64,000 nucleotides of DNA from Erythroxylum novogranatense (lineage: Eukaryota > Streptophyta > Magnoliopsida > Malpighiales > Erythroxylaceae), in NCBI GenBank assembly GCA_029891385.1, contig CM057228.1:69455523-69519522 (forward strand), given 5' to 3'. The notes under the pieces are model-generated. The model searched no databases, was not told the origin of the DNA, and was given only the letters and a program-made list of their open reading frames with translations. This document shows positions 34,441-46,163 of this stretch, one piece after another. The position numbers were made by a program, and so were the translations under genes. Position 1 is the first letter of the stretch; each line of letters opens with the position of its first letter.

Positions 34441-35258
34441 TGTTGTCATAGGTGTGCACGAAGTGTCACACCCATGACTTATTAACATGCTCATGCCTAT
34501 GACTTTTATGTAATGGCCATGAATCATTTCAAACACTCTTCATTCTTTATGTTTTCAACATATACTCTTCATTTTATGCATTTTCTTGTCTCCTTTTGGT
34601 CTAATTCTTCTCCTTCCTGCTCGATGAAGACAAGTATGAATCTTAAGAAGACTCAAATATAATAGTTTTGACTCACTTTAACTCTTTCACTTTCGAATTG
34701 TACCTAAAATCGAATATGAACTAAAATAAATTTTTTAAGCATTTTATACCATTAAGCACTAAGTGTTATGGAATAAATGCATAATCAATTAAGCACATAT
34801 CAATATCTTAACAATTTAAGAATATTCCAATATTACATAAGATGGAGACAAGTGACATATCTTATACACTTATAAGCTAATATAAAAGCAATTTTCATAT
34901 TAACTATCTTTCATTAAATATTTTAAGTCCTTTCTCTAACTTTATTAAATTGATCAATAGAAGGAAAACAACAAAAAATTATTATGGCATATGATTCAAT
35001 AAGTCTATTAAGAGAAAGCCATAAACTAAACTTATAATACATTCTAACCTATAACTTCAGGCCTAATCTCAAATGCTTGACTTGAGCTTCATACCTGAAT
35101 AATTTTAGTCCATCAAAGTTGTACTATATCATTTGGTACTCACTATAGAGTTATGATTGGACAATCTTAACAAATGTATGGTTGAAAATCACATACCCAT
35201 ATTTCTTTATTTTACCAAAATATATAATCAATAGATTTTCCTCCTCTATTCGTATAAC
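34441..35258. other. Spacer between the CACTA elements, right part; no gene seen
   Basis: AT-rich sequence without a recognised domain or terminus. Confidence 0.5.
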
Positions 35259-35261
35259 TAC
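35259..35261. repeat. CACTA-2 target-site duplication, left copy (TAC)
   Basis: TAC directly before CACTACAAC and again at 60239-60241 directly after GTTGTAGTG. Confidence 0.9.
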
Positions 35262-35269
35262 CACTACAA

Positions 35270-35495
35270 CAAAAATATACATTTCACATTGTCTTCGTAT
35301 ACGACGTCGCGAAATGTGTGAGGCTTTTACGACGTCTTTTTAGAGGTCATGATAGGTGGGAAAATTTGGTGACGTTTAATGTAGACGTCGTTGAATTGCC
35401 ATGTATTTTTCGTCATTTTAGTATTAGGATGTGGGAAAGTACTATTCACGACGTGTTGGAGAGTTAGACGTCGGGAAAGGCCATCTAAATATCAT
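35270..35495. repeat. CACTA-2 left subterminal repeat zone
   Basis: ACGACGTCGC, TACGACGTCT, TAGACGTCGT, ACGACGTGT and TTAGACGTCG within about 220 bp. It is shorter than the matching zone of CACTA-1. Confidence 0.85.
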
Positions 35496-36078
35496 TCTCC
35501 CGCTGGCCCACCAACATTTTCAACTCCCGCTGTCTCTCCCGCGTTTAGCTCTCTCCCACGTTTAGCTCTCCGTCTCTTATCTGCCACTGTTAATTAGCTC
35601 TCTGTCGTGCCACCTTCCCTCTCCCTCGAGCCACCTTCCCTCTTCGTTGAGCCACCATCCGTCTCTTATCTTACATCTAGCCACCGCCCTTTGAAGCGTT
35701 GTGTTGCTTCACGAGTTGGCGTGCTGTCGTCTACTGTACATCGGAGTGTTGGTTGAGGTAAGTAGTTCAACGAATTTGGATGCGATAAATTTAGGGTACA
35801 TTGTTATCTATTGAGTCGATTGAAGATACTAGGGTTTATTGTGGGTTTATTGTGGCTTTATCTGTTTATCTGATTATCTGTAATCTGCTTTCTTATCTGT
35901 TTAACGCATTTCAGAAGTTATGAATTGTTTGGTCTTTAACATGGCAATTTCAATATTTTAGGTCGTGATTGTCTGAAAAGTTTTCAACTTCATGGTCCTT
36001 TTGTTTTCATTTTCTTCTTTTTCCTAACCAGTCTATACCGACCTCCTTTAATAGAGGAATCCTGGCCAAAACACTTTA
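35496..36078 (+). promoter_or_regulatory. Probable CACTA-2 leader with GCCACC repeats and a donor-like site
   Basis: Contains repeated GAGCCACCTTCCCTCT-like phrases (35600-35680), then GTTGGTTGAGGTAAGTAG near 35748, which looks like the end of a first non-coding exon. The block is the counterpart of 32561-32760 in CACTA-1. Promoter function is inferred from position. Confidence 0.4.
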
Positions 36079-36216
36079 ATGTTGATGTATAAAAAAGGTG
36101 AAACTTCTGTTGTGTATTGCTTCCTTGCTGTTTTATTAATTGATGAAAGGCTTGTTGTTTTTGGAAGCAAAGTGGTTATTAACAATCAAGCATTTGAAGA
36201 TGCCACAGTTATCCAG
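36079..36216 (+). pseudogene. Possible captured exon end of an ACT-domain (ACR-type) gene
   Basis: The last codons before a GTAATG donor read VVINNQAFEDATVIQ. Plant ACR (ACT-domain repeat) proteins begin their first ACT domain with a similar VxIDNxxxxxATVIQ run, and an exon ends at the same place. The upstream part of the open frame (from 36079) does not resemble ACR proteins, so only about 15 codons support the call. It is in sense orientation within CACTA-2 and has no recognised counterpart in CACTA-1. Recognition is from the motif alone and is tentative. Confidence 0.35.
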
Positions 36217-37300
36217 GTAATGCACCACTTATATCAGTTATGCAGATCTGTTCAAGAAAAAAAAACCTTCCCTTCTTATTTATCAATGTTTTCTCTCTTC
36301 TTTTTTTTGTTCCTTAATGCCTTTTCTTCACCTTATGTTCTTATTAATGTGCAATTTGTTGAATTGAATTGCAGTTATTAGGTTTGTTAAAATGTTAAAA
36401 GGTTTCTAATATATACACATGTATACTTTCATTGAAAAATCCGATAGTTTCATTGTGCCAAGGGAAAGATACTTTACAACTTCAGTGATTATATGTAGGT
36501 TTACAGAAACTTGTCGCACATTTCAAAACAATTAAGACCTTCTAACTTGATAATAATAAGAGCAGTTCTAACTATGCCTAGGATGTAGGACAATAGAATA
36601 ATACATGTAAATCATAAGCAAGCAATATCAAAAATGAACCAAATTAGATAAGGCTTTACACATCCTAAAAATGAACCAAATAAGATGCATATCTTACTCA
36701 ATCATTGTATGTTTAAGCATTGATTACAATTTCACCTTTCAATTAGATTCTACAATGATTAAGCATTGATTAGGTAAGTGGTTACTGAAATTTACAATGA
36801 TTGAGCTTGATATTTACAATATGATTAGGAAAGTGGTTACTGAAATGATACAGAATATGATTAGGTCAGTGATATTTAGAATATGATTAGGTAAGTGGTA
36901 CAAGTTAGGTATGACTAAACATCAATAGCATCAACCATGTAGAGGACTTCATAACCCTTAGAATATGAAATGGTGCCTTAATATTTCGAATATGCTTTTG
37001 ATTTATGTTTCAGTATTTGACATCAACCCTTGGAATGCTTCTGAAAAATTTGCTTGCTTGTCTTTAGGCTGAGAAATTTTAATAGCTTACTGCTGTTCAT
37101 CACAAAATAGAAGACTGTTTTGTGCAATTACGGAATCCTAAACCTAATCCTAAACCTGTTCTGTGCAATCAAGAGTGTGTTTAACAATCAGAAATCTTAA
37201 ACCCATTCCTCATTTCAGTACATAATCAGGAATCCTAAAACTGTCTTTTACATCCATGGCAATAGGTAAATATTAACATTAGAGCATGCCAAATAAGAGG
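36217..37300. other. CACTA-2 upstream cargo, no intact gene
   Basis: Holds a partial HSP90-derived phrase (36924-36957) and repeated phrases such as ATGATTAGGTAAGTGGTTACTG near 36770-36900. GTGCAATTACGGAATCCTAAACC near 37120 resembles CACTA-1 at about 24610-24660. Confidence 0.5.
36924..36957 (-). pseudogene. Short HSP90-derived phrase, CACTA-2 copy 1
   Basis: The minus strand reads GYEVLYMVDAID in the same frame as the longer HSP90 fragments at 25897 and 53348. The upstream Lys-rich part is missing here. Confidence 0.6.
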
Positions 37301-37686
37301 AATTAAAAACATTAGAAACATGAGAATCCTTAAGCATTAGAAAATTTCCAAACAAGAGAAATCAATAGCTTCAGTCTCAGCAGTGCTAGCTTAGGGTCAT
37401 GTCCACTTTCTTTAAGCTCTTTGCCATCATTTCCATCTTCAGCTTCAATCTACTTAGCATATATATATGATAGCCTTTTGCATCCATGGCAATAATTAAA
37501 AACATTAGAAACATGAGAATCCTTAAGCATTAGAAAATTTCCAAACAAGAGAAATCAATAGCTTCAGTCTCAGCAGTGCTAGCTTAGGGTCATGTCCACT
37601 TTCTTTAAGCTCTTTGCCATCATTTCCATCTTCAGCTTCAATCTACTTAGCATATATATATGATAGCCTTTTGCAACCGCAGAACT
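37301..37686. repeat. 193-bp tandem duplication in CACTA-2
   Basis: AATTAAAAACATTAGAAACA begins at 37301 and again at 37494, and the following about 165 bp are nearly identical through GATAGCCTTTTGCA. A further diverged copy of the first half lies at about 55670-55770. Confidence 0.9.
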
Positions 37687-40218
37687 AAAGAGACTTTCAA
37701 ATGGTGCACCTATGCCTTTGATTTTAACTGATCTTGTGTTCTCTTTACTGATCTTGTGTCCTCATGGTTGATCTTGTGTTTTCATTATTCTTTACTGCTT
37801 TTGTGTTCTCTAAGCATGCATATATATTGGTATAACAGATGTATGTAGGTATTAGATTAAAAGAAACAAAAACTATGAATCTGTTGAAGATATGCCTATC
37901 TTTGAAGTTTAAATGATGACCATTTTCGATATACAATTGAATCTTTATTTGGAAGATGTATGAACACATACACATTAACTAAACAACTAAGCATATATTC
38001 AATTAGAGTTGTGGTTAATTAACATATCTTAACTCCTCCAAGTTTTAATTTTAATGCAATTAGCCTCTATAAAGTCTAGAATTAATTAGCTTACATGTTC
38101 TTTTAGTTAAAAACTGTCATTCATAAACTTTTGGACAACAATATGAATCTAAAGTTTACACTTTAATCTCCCATTTATATATGTATGTAGATAATCCTCA
38201 TTTAAAGTTAATGATAAAATGTATAATACCTTTTGGATGAATTAGAAACTCACTTATTACATGATTATTTATATGTATTCTTTCATAACTAAATCCTTGC
38301 ATATTGAACATGAATCTTATTTTGGACTTTAAATAAAATCTCTTGATCATCTTCAAACAGACTTAAGTAATCTTTTGAAATAGTTTAAATCAAGTATTTG
38401 TCAAAACACTTTAAAAGAACATTTGAAGTTCAATACTCAAGTAGGTAAACAATTGAAAATATAAGTGGCAGTAAGCACTCCAAAGGCTAAAAAAGCTTGA
38501 AAACATTCATTTGATGCTTTATTACTCAGTTTTCTCCAGAACAGTATACAACAAGATTACTTACTTAGAGTCATAATGAGCCATAAACATATTACTTATT
38601 TCTTCACTGTCTTCTGAAAAATTTTCTTGCTTTTCTTTGGCCCAATAATCTACCTTCATATGCTCACACTTTTTGCAATTGTGGCACTGATATTGTCACT
38701 ATAAATTATTGATTCATTGCAAACATGCCTTTGATTTGAATCGCTTCCTCAAATTTCATCATACCAATCAAAATAGGTGCAATCAATGAGATAGATGGCA
38801 GTGAGCATATAGTTGTAGACGTTATAGGTTATAATAACTTTTACATATTTTATGGGTTTTCTTTTCACTATTATATTTTCAAAACTTGATCTATGCATTT
38901 CAGTGTTTTCTCTATGGTAGCATATTGGGATTGAAAGATGGTATAGCAGTCCTCGCAAACTAAACATGATTAGTGATGCTTCGGACTTGTGTACAACACG
39001 ATACATATATAATTTATAATTTAATTGAACATAATTTCATTTATTTATGCAGTTTTGTAAACTAAGAAAACATAATTCTATAATTCGCTTCTTTTACCCG
39101 AAAATTTTAAATGTTAATTGTTTTTACCTCATCTCATATGTAGCATGCATGCTTTAGTTCAAGTGAAATGGAATGGGATAGGCATAGCAGAAATAGGCCT
39201 AGGTACTGCATCATTAACAGAAATTGCATCATTAATAGAAACTCAATGACTATCTACATATAGCTGCCAGCTACTTGTATAAATATATGCCAATGACATT
39301 TAGTTTCAATTTGTCCTATACTTAGCAAACCACTAAATTATCGAGTATGTCAACGAATCATCTGTGGCTGCCTCACTGAAACATGGTAAGATAAAGATGC
39401 ATTCATTCATAAACAAATTTAGTACTACAATATGAATGAGATATATCTGCCATTTTCTTTCACAACACTTTAAAAGGACATATGAAGTTGAAAACTCAAC
39501 TATGTAAACAATTATAAATATAAGTGGCTGTAAGCACTCCAAATGCTAAAAATATAAGTGGCAGTAAGCACTCCAAGAAGGCTAGGTTTGGTACTTATTC
39601 CATAAGCATGAAATAAGTACCAAACCTAGCCTTCTTACTATTATATAGTCAATAATAAAGAGTGTGATGTAATTTATTCTAATCTTAACCAAAATACTTA
39701 TCCGTGCTTGATGACAGATACTAGTTACAAGTGTGAGGAGGAGATAGTTGGAGGTGCCATTGGAAAACAAGAACCAGGTATGATAACTTATAATATAAAG
39801 TTGCTTAATTATTAATTGTTATGTTTGCATTCATACTTTAGCTATAAGGTTTGCTATATGAGATGCCACATGGTATTTTCTTGTATTTATGCTAAAGTAA
39901 GGATCCTGCATTCATACATAAATAGAGAAATAAAATGTCATATTTTGCTTAATTTGTTTTATGACTTTTTTTATTGCTCTCTCCCTAGTTCTCCGTATAG
40001 TTTATGAAATAATAATACAAATTATACATATTAGTATGTGTAGAGCAACGGCCTAATTCTTAGATACGTAGGTTAGCAAAAAATTAGTTTTGCTACGTTA
40101 ACAGTTAGTTATTCTACAACTTCATTTAGGTACGTATTTAACCTTTGCTCATCCTTCGCTTACTAACATAACATAATGTTTTCATTCTTATATTGAATTG
40201 ATAGGTATTTGTTGCTCT
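37687..40218. other. CACTA-2 5' non-coding region of the transposase gene
   Basis: 37687-38580 and 39590-40218 match the reverse complement of CACTA-1 (about 31310-30400 and 30400-29780). About 1 kb between them (38590-39575) is absent from CACTA-1. It starts and ends near copies of an ATAAGTGGCAGTAAGCACTCC phrase (about 38461 and 39553). Confidence 0.6.
39575..39636. repeat. Perfect inverted repeat, 25-bp arms, 12-bp loop
   Basis: 39575-39599 (starting AAGAAGGCTAGGTTTGG) is exactly reverse-complementary to 39612-39636. CACTA-1 has only one arm (about 30358-30384), so the palindrome arose in CACTA-2 at the right edge of its extra 1-kb segment. Confidence 0.92.
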
Positions 40219-42315
40219 ATGGACAAGAGATGGATGAACGGTGTTAGGGTTTCTCGTGAATATATTGATGGAGTAAGGAAGTTTATAAATTTTGTCGCTA
40301 GAAAAAAGGGCAAAGAGTGTGACATTTCATGCCCTTGTGCACGTTGTATGAATTGTTATAAGAGATCTCAGACAAATGTGTTTGAACATTTAATGCAATT
40401 CGGCATTGACCAATCATACACCTGCTGGGTTTTACATGGTGAAGTGCCAGCATATAGATTTATGCCTAGGGAAGAAAGGCTTGGCACTGCAAATGTTGAC
40501 ATACATGGGACGGACATTGATATTAATGAAGGTGATAGCGATGAGGAGGATGATGGGATGCAAGCTTTGCTTGATGATGTGGGTACTTTCGTAAATGATC
40601 ATCCAATTAATGAAGGCGGAAGGATTCATTCTACAGACATTGAACATTCTACTATGGGTGGCTTTCATGAATTGTTGAGTAAAGTCAACAAGAGTTGTAA
40701 ATTCGGATGTACGAATTATTCAAAGTTGTCTTTTCTAATGAAGTTGCTTCATTTGAAAGTGTACAACAAGTGGAGCAATAAGTCATTTGACATGTTACTT
40801 GCTCTGTTGAAGGATGTACTACCGAATGGTAAATCTTTGCCGAAGTCCTATTATAAAGCTCAAATCAATTCCTACGGAGCCTAGGCTTGGGTTATGCATG
40901 TAAGTACGATTGTATCCTATATTGGAAAGAGTATGAGGACTTGGAAAGTTGTCCCCAGTGTGGAACATCAAGATGGAGAGTTAATGATGGCAGGGGTAAG
41001 AAGATACCACATAAAGTATTACGGTACTTTCCATTGCAGTCTAGATTACAACGATTATTCATGTCAAGTAAGACCGCTAAAGAAATGACGTGGCATAATG
41101 ATAGGCCTAAAGGTGTGGCCTGTTGTTCTCTTAGCATACAATTTACCCACTTGGATGTGTATGGATGAGTCATTCTTTATGCTATCGTTGGTTATTCCAG
41201 GTCCGAAAGCAGTCGGTAGAGACATTGACGTCTATATGAGACCACTAATAGATGAGTTAAAGAAGTTATGGGAGGATGGATTTGATGTATTTGATGTTTC
41301 AAAAGGAGAGAATTTTCGATTGCATGTAGCTTTAATGTGGACTATTAATGACTTTCCAGCCTATGGTACTGTTTCTGGCTGGAGCACAAAAGGCTACATG
41401 GCATGTCCTGTTTGTAACAAGGACACTCCTTCTTGTAAGTTAAGAAGTAAGATTGGATACTTAAGCCATCGTCGTTTTCTTCCTTATAATCATCCATGGA
41501 GGAAAAGCAAGAAGTTTGATGGCAAGAGTGATCATCGGCCTATACCTAACTTCATTGGTGGAGATGATATGGTGGAACAATTAAGTCATATGCAGAATAT
41601 ATGTTATGGAAAGCATCCCAATAATAAGAGGAGAAGGAGATTGGAAGGAGAGTTTAATTGGAATAAAAAAAAAGTATTCTTTTTGAACTACCATATTGGC
41701 ATAAGTTAAGATTAAGGCATAACCTTCGTGTCATGCATATAGAAAAGAATATTTGTGACAATATCCTTAGAACTTTGATGAATGTTGAAGGTAAAACCAA
41801 AGACACAATCAAGGCTCGGCTTGATTTGGAAGATATGAATATTAAAAAAGAATTACACTTGATAAGAGCAGCTGATGGAAGTATTGTTGGAAAACCTCCA
41901 GCTTGCTATACAATGACTACCGATGAGAAGAAGAAGTTTTGTGAGTTTGTAAAGCAGGTGAAGTTTCCAGATGATTACGCATCAAATATATCTAGATGTG
42001 TTAATGTTGAAGAAAGGAAGATTACTGGACTTAAGTCTCATGATTGTCATGTATTGTTACAAAGCATTCTACCATTAGGAACGTGTTCTATCTTGAACAA
42101 AGATGTGATAGGTGTTTTAATGGAGTTAGGGGACTTCTTTGGCCGAATTTATAGACGAAGTCTGAATAAGGATCAGGTAAAGAATATATGTCATCAGATT
42201 ACTTTAATCTTATGCAAGCTTGAAATGATATACCCACCGGCATTCTTTGATGTGATGGTACATTTGGCTATTCATTTGCCAAATAAAGCCTTACTTGGTG
42301 GACCGGTTGTGTATA

Positions 42316-42320
42316 GATGG
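42316..42320. repeat. Copia target duplication, left (GATGG)
   Basis: GATGG directly before TGTTAGAGTA; repeated at 51858-51862. CACTA-1 has a single GATGG at this place in the transposase gene, so the pre-insertion site is known. Confidence 0.95.
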
Positions 42321-44101
42321 TGTTAGAGTAGTGCCCTAAAGGCAATCCCCTTTAGCGCTTTTTGTTCACAGTCATGTACAGACTTTATGAATAAATAAAG
42401 AAAGGCATGTTTCATTTATTTGATGTTCTTTATGAATTGATATTGATCTTTAATCAAATTAATTATGTCCATGATATATGACATAGCATGAAGGAAATTA
42501 TGATGTGATCATAATCCTAAGATTCCTATCATGTGCAATTATGTCAAGATCTAAATTTTCCTAGTCATAGGATTAATGAGACCGACATCATTAATCCCAT
42601 GATTAAGATATGTCATACTCCTTGATTGGATCAAGCAAAGGATCTCGTAAACTGTAAATATGAGATATTTAGAGTTGACATATGGATGCTTACTAGTGGT
42701 AGTAAGTTCATTGGATGACCTGCCATGAGATCATCATATGGATTTAATGTCAGTGATAATCTCATCATAGCAATGGTGCAAGTGTCCTTAGACTTGAGGT
42801 ACTCAAGGATATCTTGATATCGATCCTGCATTTTGACTCCATTCCTTGTGGCCTTCCGAGGTTACTCATAGGATGGTGCTTGGGTACAGTTTGAGGTATT
42901 CAAGGTAATTGAGTAGCCAATAAAGGATTCATCACTACGTGAGAATGAAGAGATACTGCCTCTCGTCGGGATCATTACTTTAAGTCTCGGCGAGCATGAC
43001 TATGTCATGAAGAGTGTCTTCATGGACATATAAAGTAATGAGTCCTCGACAGAACTAATTTCACTGGGCTAGACTTAGTCTAGTAAGAGTTGACATATTA
43101 GCCATACTCATAACCAAGTGGGGTATAGGATGATGAAAGGACTAATTGCACAAGAATTGTTCATGGAAGGGTTCGTGATCCGGTTCGTGATGAATTCATC
43201 AAACCAATTACTTTCCGGTCAATTGGGGTCATGATGTGTTGCTAGACGCGCTCATGACTTGCTCGATTAATTGTTAATCTAAGTGGCCAACATAACCGGG
43301 AACCTAAAGGGTCACACGCATAAGAGTGTTTCAGAGAACTCGTAAAATAGTTTTGGACTGAGTTCCAATTATGGAGAGCATTAGGATTAAATGGATCCCG
43401 ATGAGATCGCAACATCGATATTGCTGAAAAAGGTTTTCGGTGGTTTTTCCATACCGGAGCCCGGTAGGACCGACCCCAGTGTAACTGGACCACTTCATTA
43501 ATATATATACATATATATATATGATTAATTAATTAAATAATTAATTATATATATATATATATATATGCTATGTACGTGGAAGAGAAGAGAAAGCTTAAGA
43601 ACTTTCTTTTTGGATGCTTAGTCATCAAAGTCATTAAATGACTAAATGACAAAAAGAAAGGAGATAGATGGTGATGATCGTGGATGACAATAGAAGAGGT
43701 TTTAGAAACCAAAAATTAAAGGTGAAGAAGGTGATCTTCGTGGGTCTAAAAAGGAAAAGAAAGAGTTCTTCTCCAAAGCTTGTAATCATCGATCATCACT
43801 TTCTATTAGCTTCATCTTCAAGCAAGTTTCATCTCTTCCATCTTCAATCTCAAGCTCTCCAGGACAAAGGTAGGGTCTAGCAGCCTTTACTTTGTTCTAG
43901 CTATTCCCGGGTCAAAGGTGTTTGATCCGGTTAGGTTTTTTGATCTCTGCGTGGATACCTTTAGAGATAGTCTCTATTGGCTATTCAGGTTTGAGTTTTC
44001 ATACCGACACCGGGATCCTGGGTTTTCGGGAAGGTCCCGGGAACAAAAGTTTTGTTTTCCGCTGCTGGAACATGTGATGTTCCTCCCGGAATTTTCCTAC
44101 A
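42321..44101 (+). repeat. Copia 5' LTR (1,781 bp)
   Basis: TG...CA ends. It includes a long (TA)n tract at about 43499-43566 and a GGAATTTTCCTACA end. The first 1.2 kb shows many small indels and substitutions against the 3' LTR, while about 43560-44101 is nearly identical to it. Confidence 0.93.
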
Positions 44102-44102
44102 G

Positions 44103-44114
44103 TTGTATCAGAGC
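44103..44114 (+). promoter_or_regulatory. Copia primer-binding site for initiator tRNA-Met
   Basis: TTGTATCAGAGC begins one base after the LTR. The canonical plant copia site is TGGTATCAGAGC, complementary to the 3' end of initiator tRNA-Met; one base differs here. Confidence 0.9.
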
Positions 44115-45228
44115 GTCTGGTGTCGTGTATGAAGCTTTAACTGAAGCTAGATCACAAACCCTCATTGCTTATGATGTTGTAGCATGCATTCTGTCCAGAT
44201 TTCGTATTGCTATAGAGATAGGGTTTTCGAAAATTTTCTGCCTAGGATTGTTCATAACATGTTAGAGAATATGTCTATGAATTTTCAGAATTTATCGATT
44301 TGATTTGATATAGTTTTGCTAATTAATTCCCTAAGGTTCCAGATGCTGTTTTGTGAAACACTCTGTGGACAGGTATGAGTATAAAATCGAGAATAAATTC
44401 TAGAAAAATCTTTTTCTGGATTTTCCTTCACCTACATATCTCTAAGATGTTGGTGAATGTCTGTGAGCATGGAAATTGAATTTCAAGGTGATTGGATATT
44501 TATTCACGAATTTATTCTATGCTGTTGGGATTTGCTGTGCTGATGAACACAGTTTTTGAATCGGTTTTGTTATTTTGGTTGACTGAGTTTTTGATGGCCT
44601 AAAATCCTGAAAAATTTTCAGGTAGCATTTTCTGAACATGTAGTAACCTATGTAATTTTCTCAGAATTTATTGAAATTGTTTCATTGATCATTTCGAGCA
44701 ATGTACAGAACTGGACAGTTTTGTGGAAATTGTTGAGACTGCTTTGCTTGGCTTGATTGAGTGTGCTTTTTCAGTTCCAATGCCTTGCACCATTTTTAAT
44801 GTGGTTAAAAATGTGTTATCTTGATGTAGTATGATTTCCAAATTGAATTGCTTAAATTTGCTTTTCCAAGAATTTTCGGATGCCTAAAAGGTCACATTAG
44901 TGTCTCGTTAGTATATATCATTATCTTGTTTGTTTTGGCCGTCATAAATTTTGTGGCTTGTGCCGAAGTAATTTTGAGAAAGTATAGACTAGCTAGAGAT
45001 GCTTAGGGTGAGAATTTGGGTGTTCTTAAATTGTTTGGATATTTATGAGTTTTGACTCATTTTAAGCTTTTCATGTATGGTTTATCCATATAAGGCATTC
45101 ATGATTCAATGAAGTGTTCATTGAGGCATCAATTAATAGATATTACCCTAGGTATGATGGTATTGTGAATTGGAATTGCATCGATTGAGGAATTAGTCGA
45201 TTAGAGATTTTAGCAAATTTCCCTGGAT

Positions 45229-45407
45229 AAGGCGACTTGTGTATGGAATAAGTCGACTTGTTCAAGGTCTTAGTATAAGTCGACTTGTAGCACATTACAA
45301 GGCGACTTGTACATGGGCAGGTGCCATAAGGCGACTTGTTTCATACAAGTCGACTTGTGTGTGGGCAGAAGCATAAGGTGACTTGCATTCGATGAAAGTC
45401 GACTTGT
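45229..45407. repeat. Eight copies of AAG(G/T)CGACTTGT
   Basis: Copies at 45229, 45250, 45277, 45299, 45328, 45347, 45375 (degenerate) and 45396. They switch between GGCGACTTGT and GTCGACTTGT forms. ACAAGTCGACTTGT at 45345-45358 is a perfect 14-bp palindrome. Confidence 0.9.
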
Positions 45408-45596
45408 GACATGCTCAGGTTGGATGATGGATGATTATAAGGATTGATTCAATTTGATTGATGAAACCTAAATCATGTCATATAGTCCTAGTGACTATGA
45501 TCCTTCACTTGAGTCTAGAGTTTCTAAATCCTCCTCGGTATATGAAAACTAATGCCTTCCATTAATATGGTAAGAACCGAGTTCTTATAGGATGGG

Positions 45597-45985
45597 TTGT
45601 TGGGTAAACCCAAGCTCACTCTATACGATATGTTCGAACCATGAAAATATGATTTTCCGATTAATGGGTTGGTTTTCACCGAAGCGTTGGTTTGTTGAGT
45701 AAACTCAAGGTCAACGTGGATGAGGTGAAATTGGGTAGCATACATCGGATGTATGCCATCAAAGAGTTGATACTCAATGTAAGTGCATACATCAACAAGT
45801 TGATAGACCGATCGATAGTTGTGTCTAAGATGTAATTGGTAATCGATACCTCCGAGACATAAGGTGGCTTGTTGGTAAACCCAAGGTCATTCTCAATGTC
45901 GGTTATCGATGATGCAATTGGTATGTTCGATACCTACCGATTGACCTAAGTTGTGGTTTGTTGGGTAAACCCAAGGTCATTCTTA
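45597..45985. repeat. Four copies of TTGTTGGGTAAACCCAAGGTCA
   Basis: At 45597, 45692, 45869 and 45958, irregularly spaced. Each holds the stem TTGGG-TAAA-CCCAA. The second copy reads TTGAG-TAAA-CTCAA, a paired change on both sides of the stem. Confidence 0.9.
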
Positions 45986-46163
45986 GCAATATCGGATATC
46001 AACCCACTAGGACATTATGTCACTTTGTTTCTTTGGATTCAGAATGAGGGTTATGGATTCTATGAAACTAGTGGGAGCTTTTGCATATCATTCAAGTCCT
46101 TATGATTATGCAGCTATTCCTATTCTAACATTCTTCCTCTCTATCCGTGTAGGTTATTTGAAA

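Larger units (their letters stand above)
44115..46163. other. Long copia leader with two repeat clusters
   Basis: About 2 kb between the primer-binding site and the gag start. No coding sequence recognised. It contains the GTCGACTTGT cluster (45229-45407) and the TTGTTGGGTAAACCCAAGG cluster (45597-45985). Confidence 0.7.

Noticed and set aside
40198..40218. Upstream extension of the CACTA-2 transposase (IGICCS) and the same in CACTA-1
   Set aside because: The first codon is TTG, and the MDK(S/R)WM start is the family's usual beginning.
43668..43880. 70-codon open frame conserved in both copia LTRs
   Set aside because: LTRs are duplicates of each other, so conservation is automatic; Lys/Ser-rich product without a domain.
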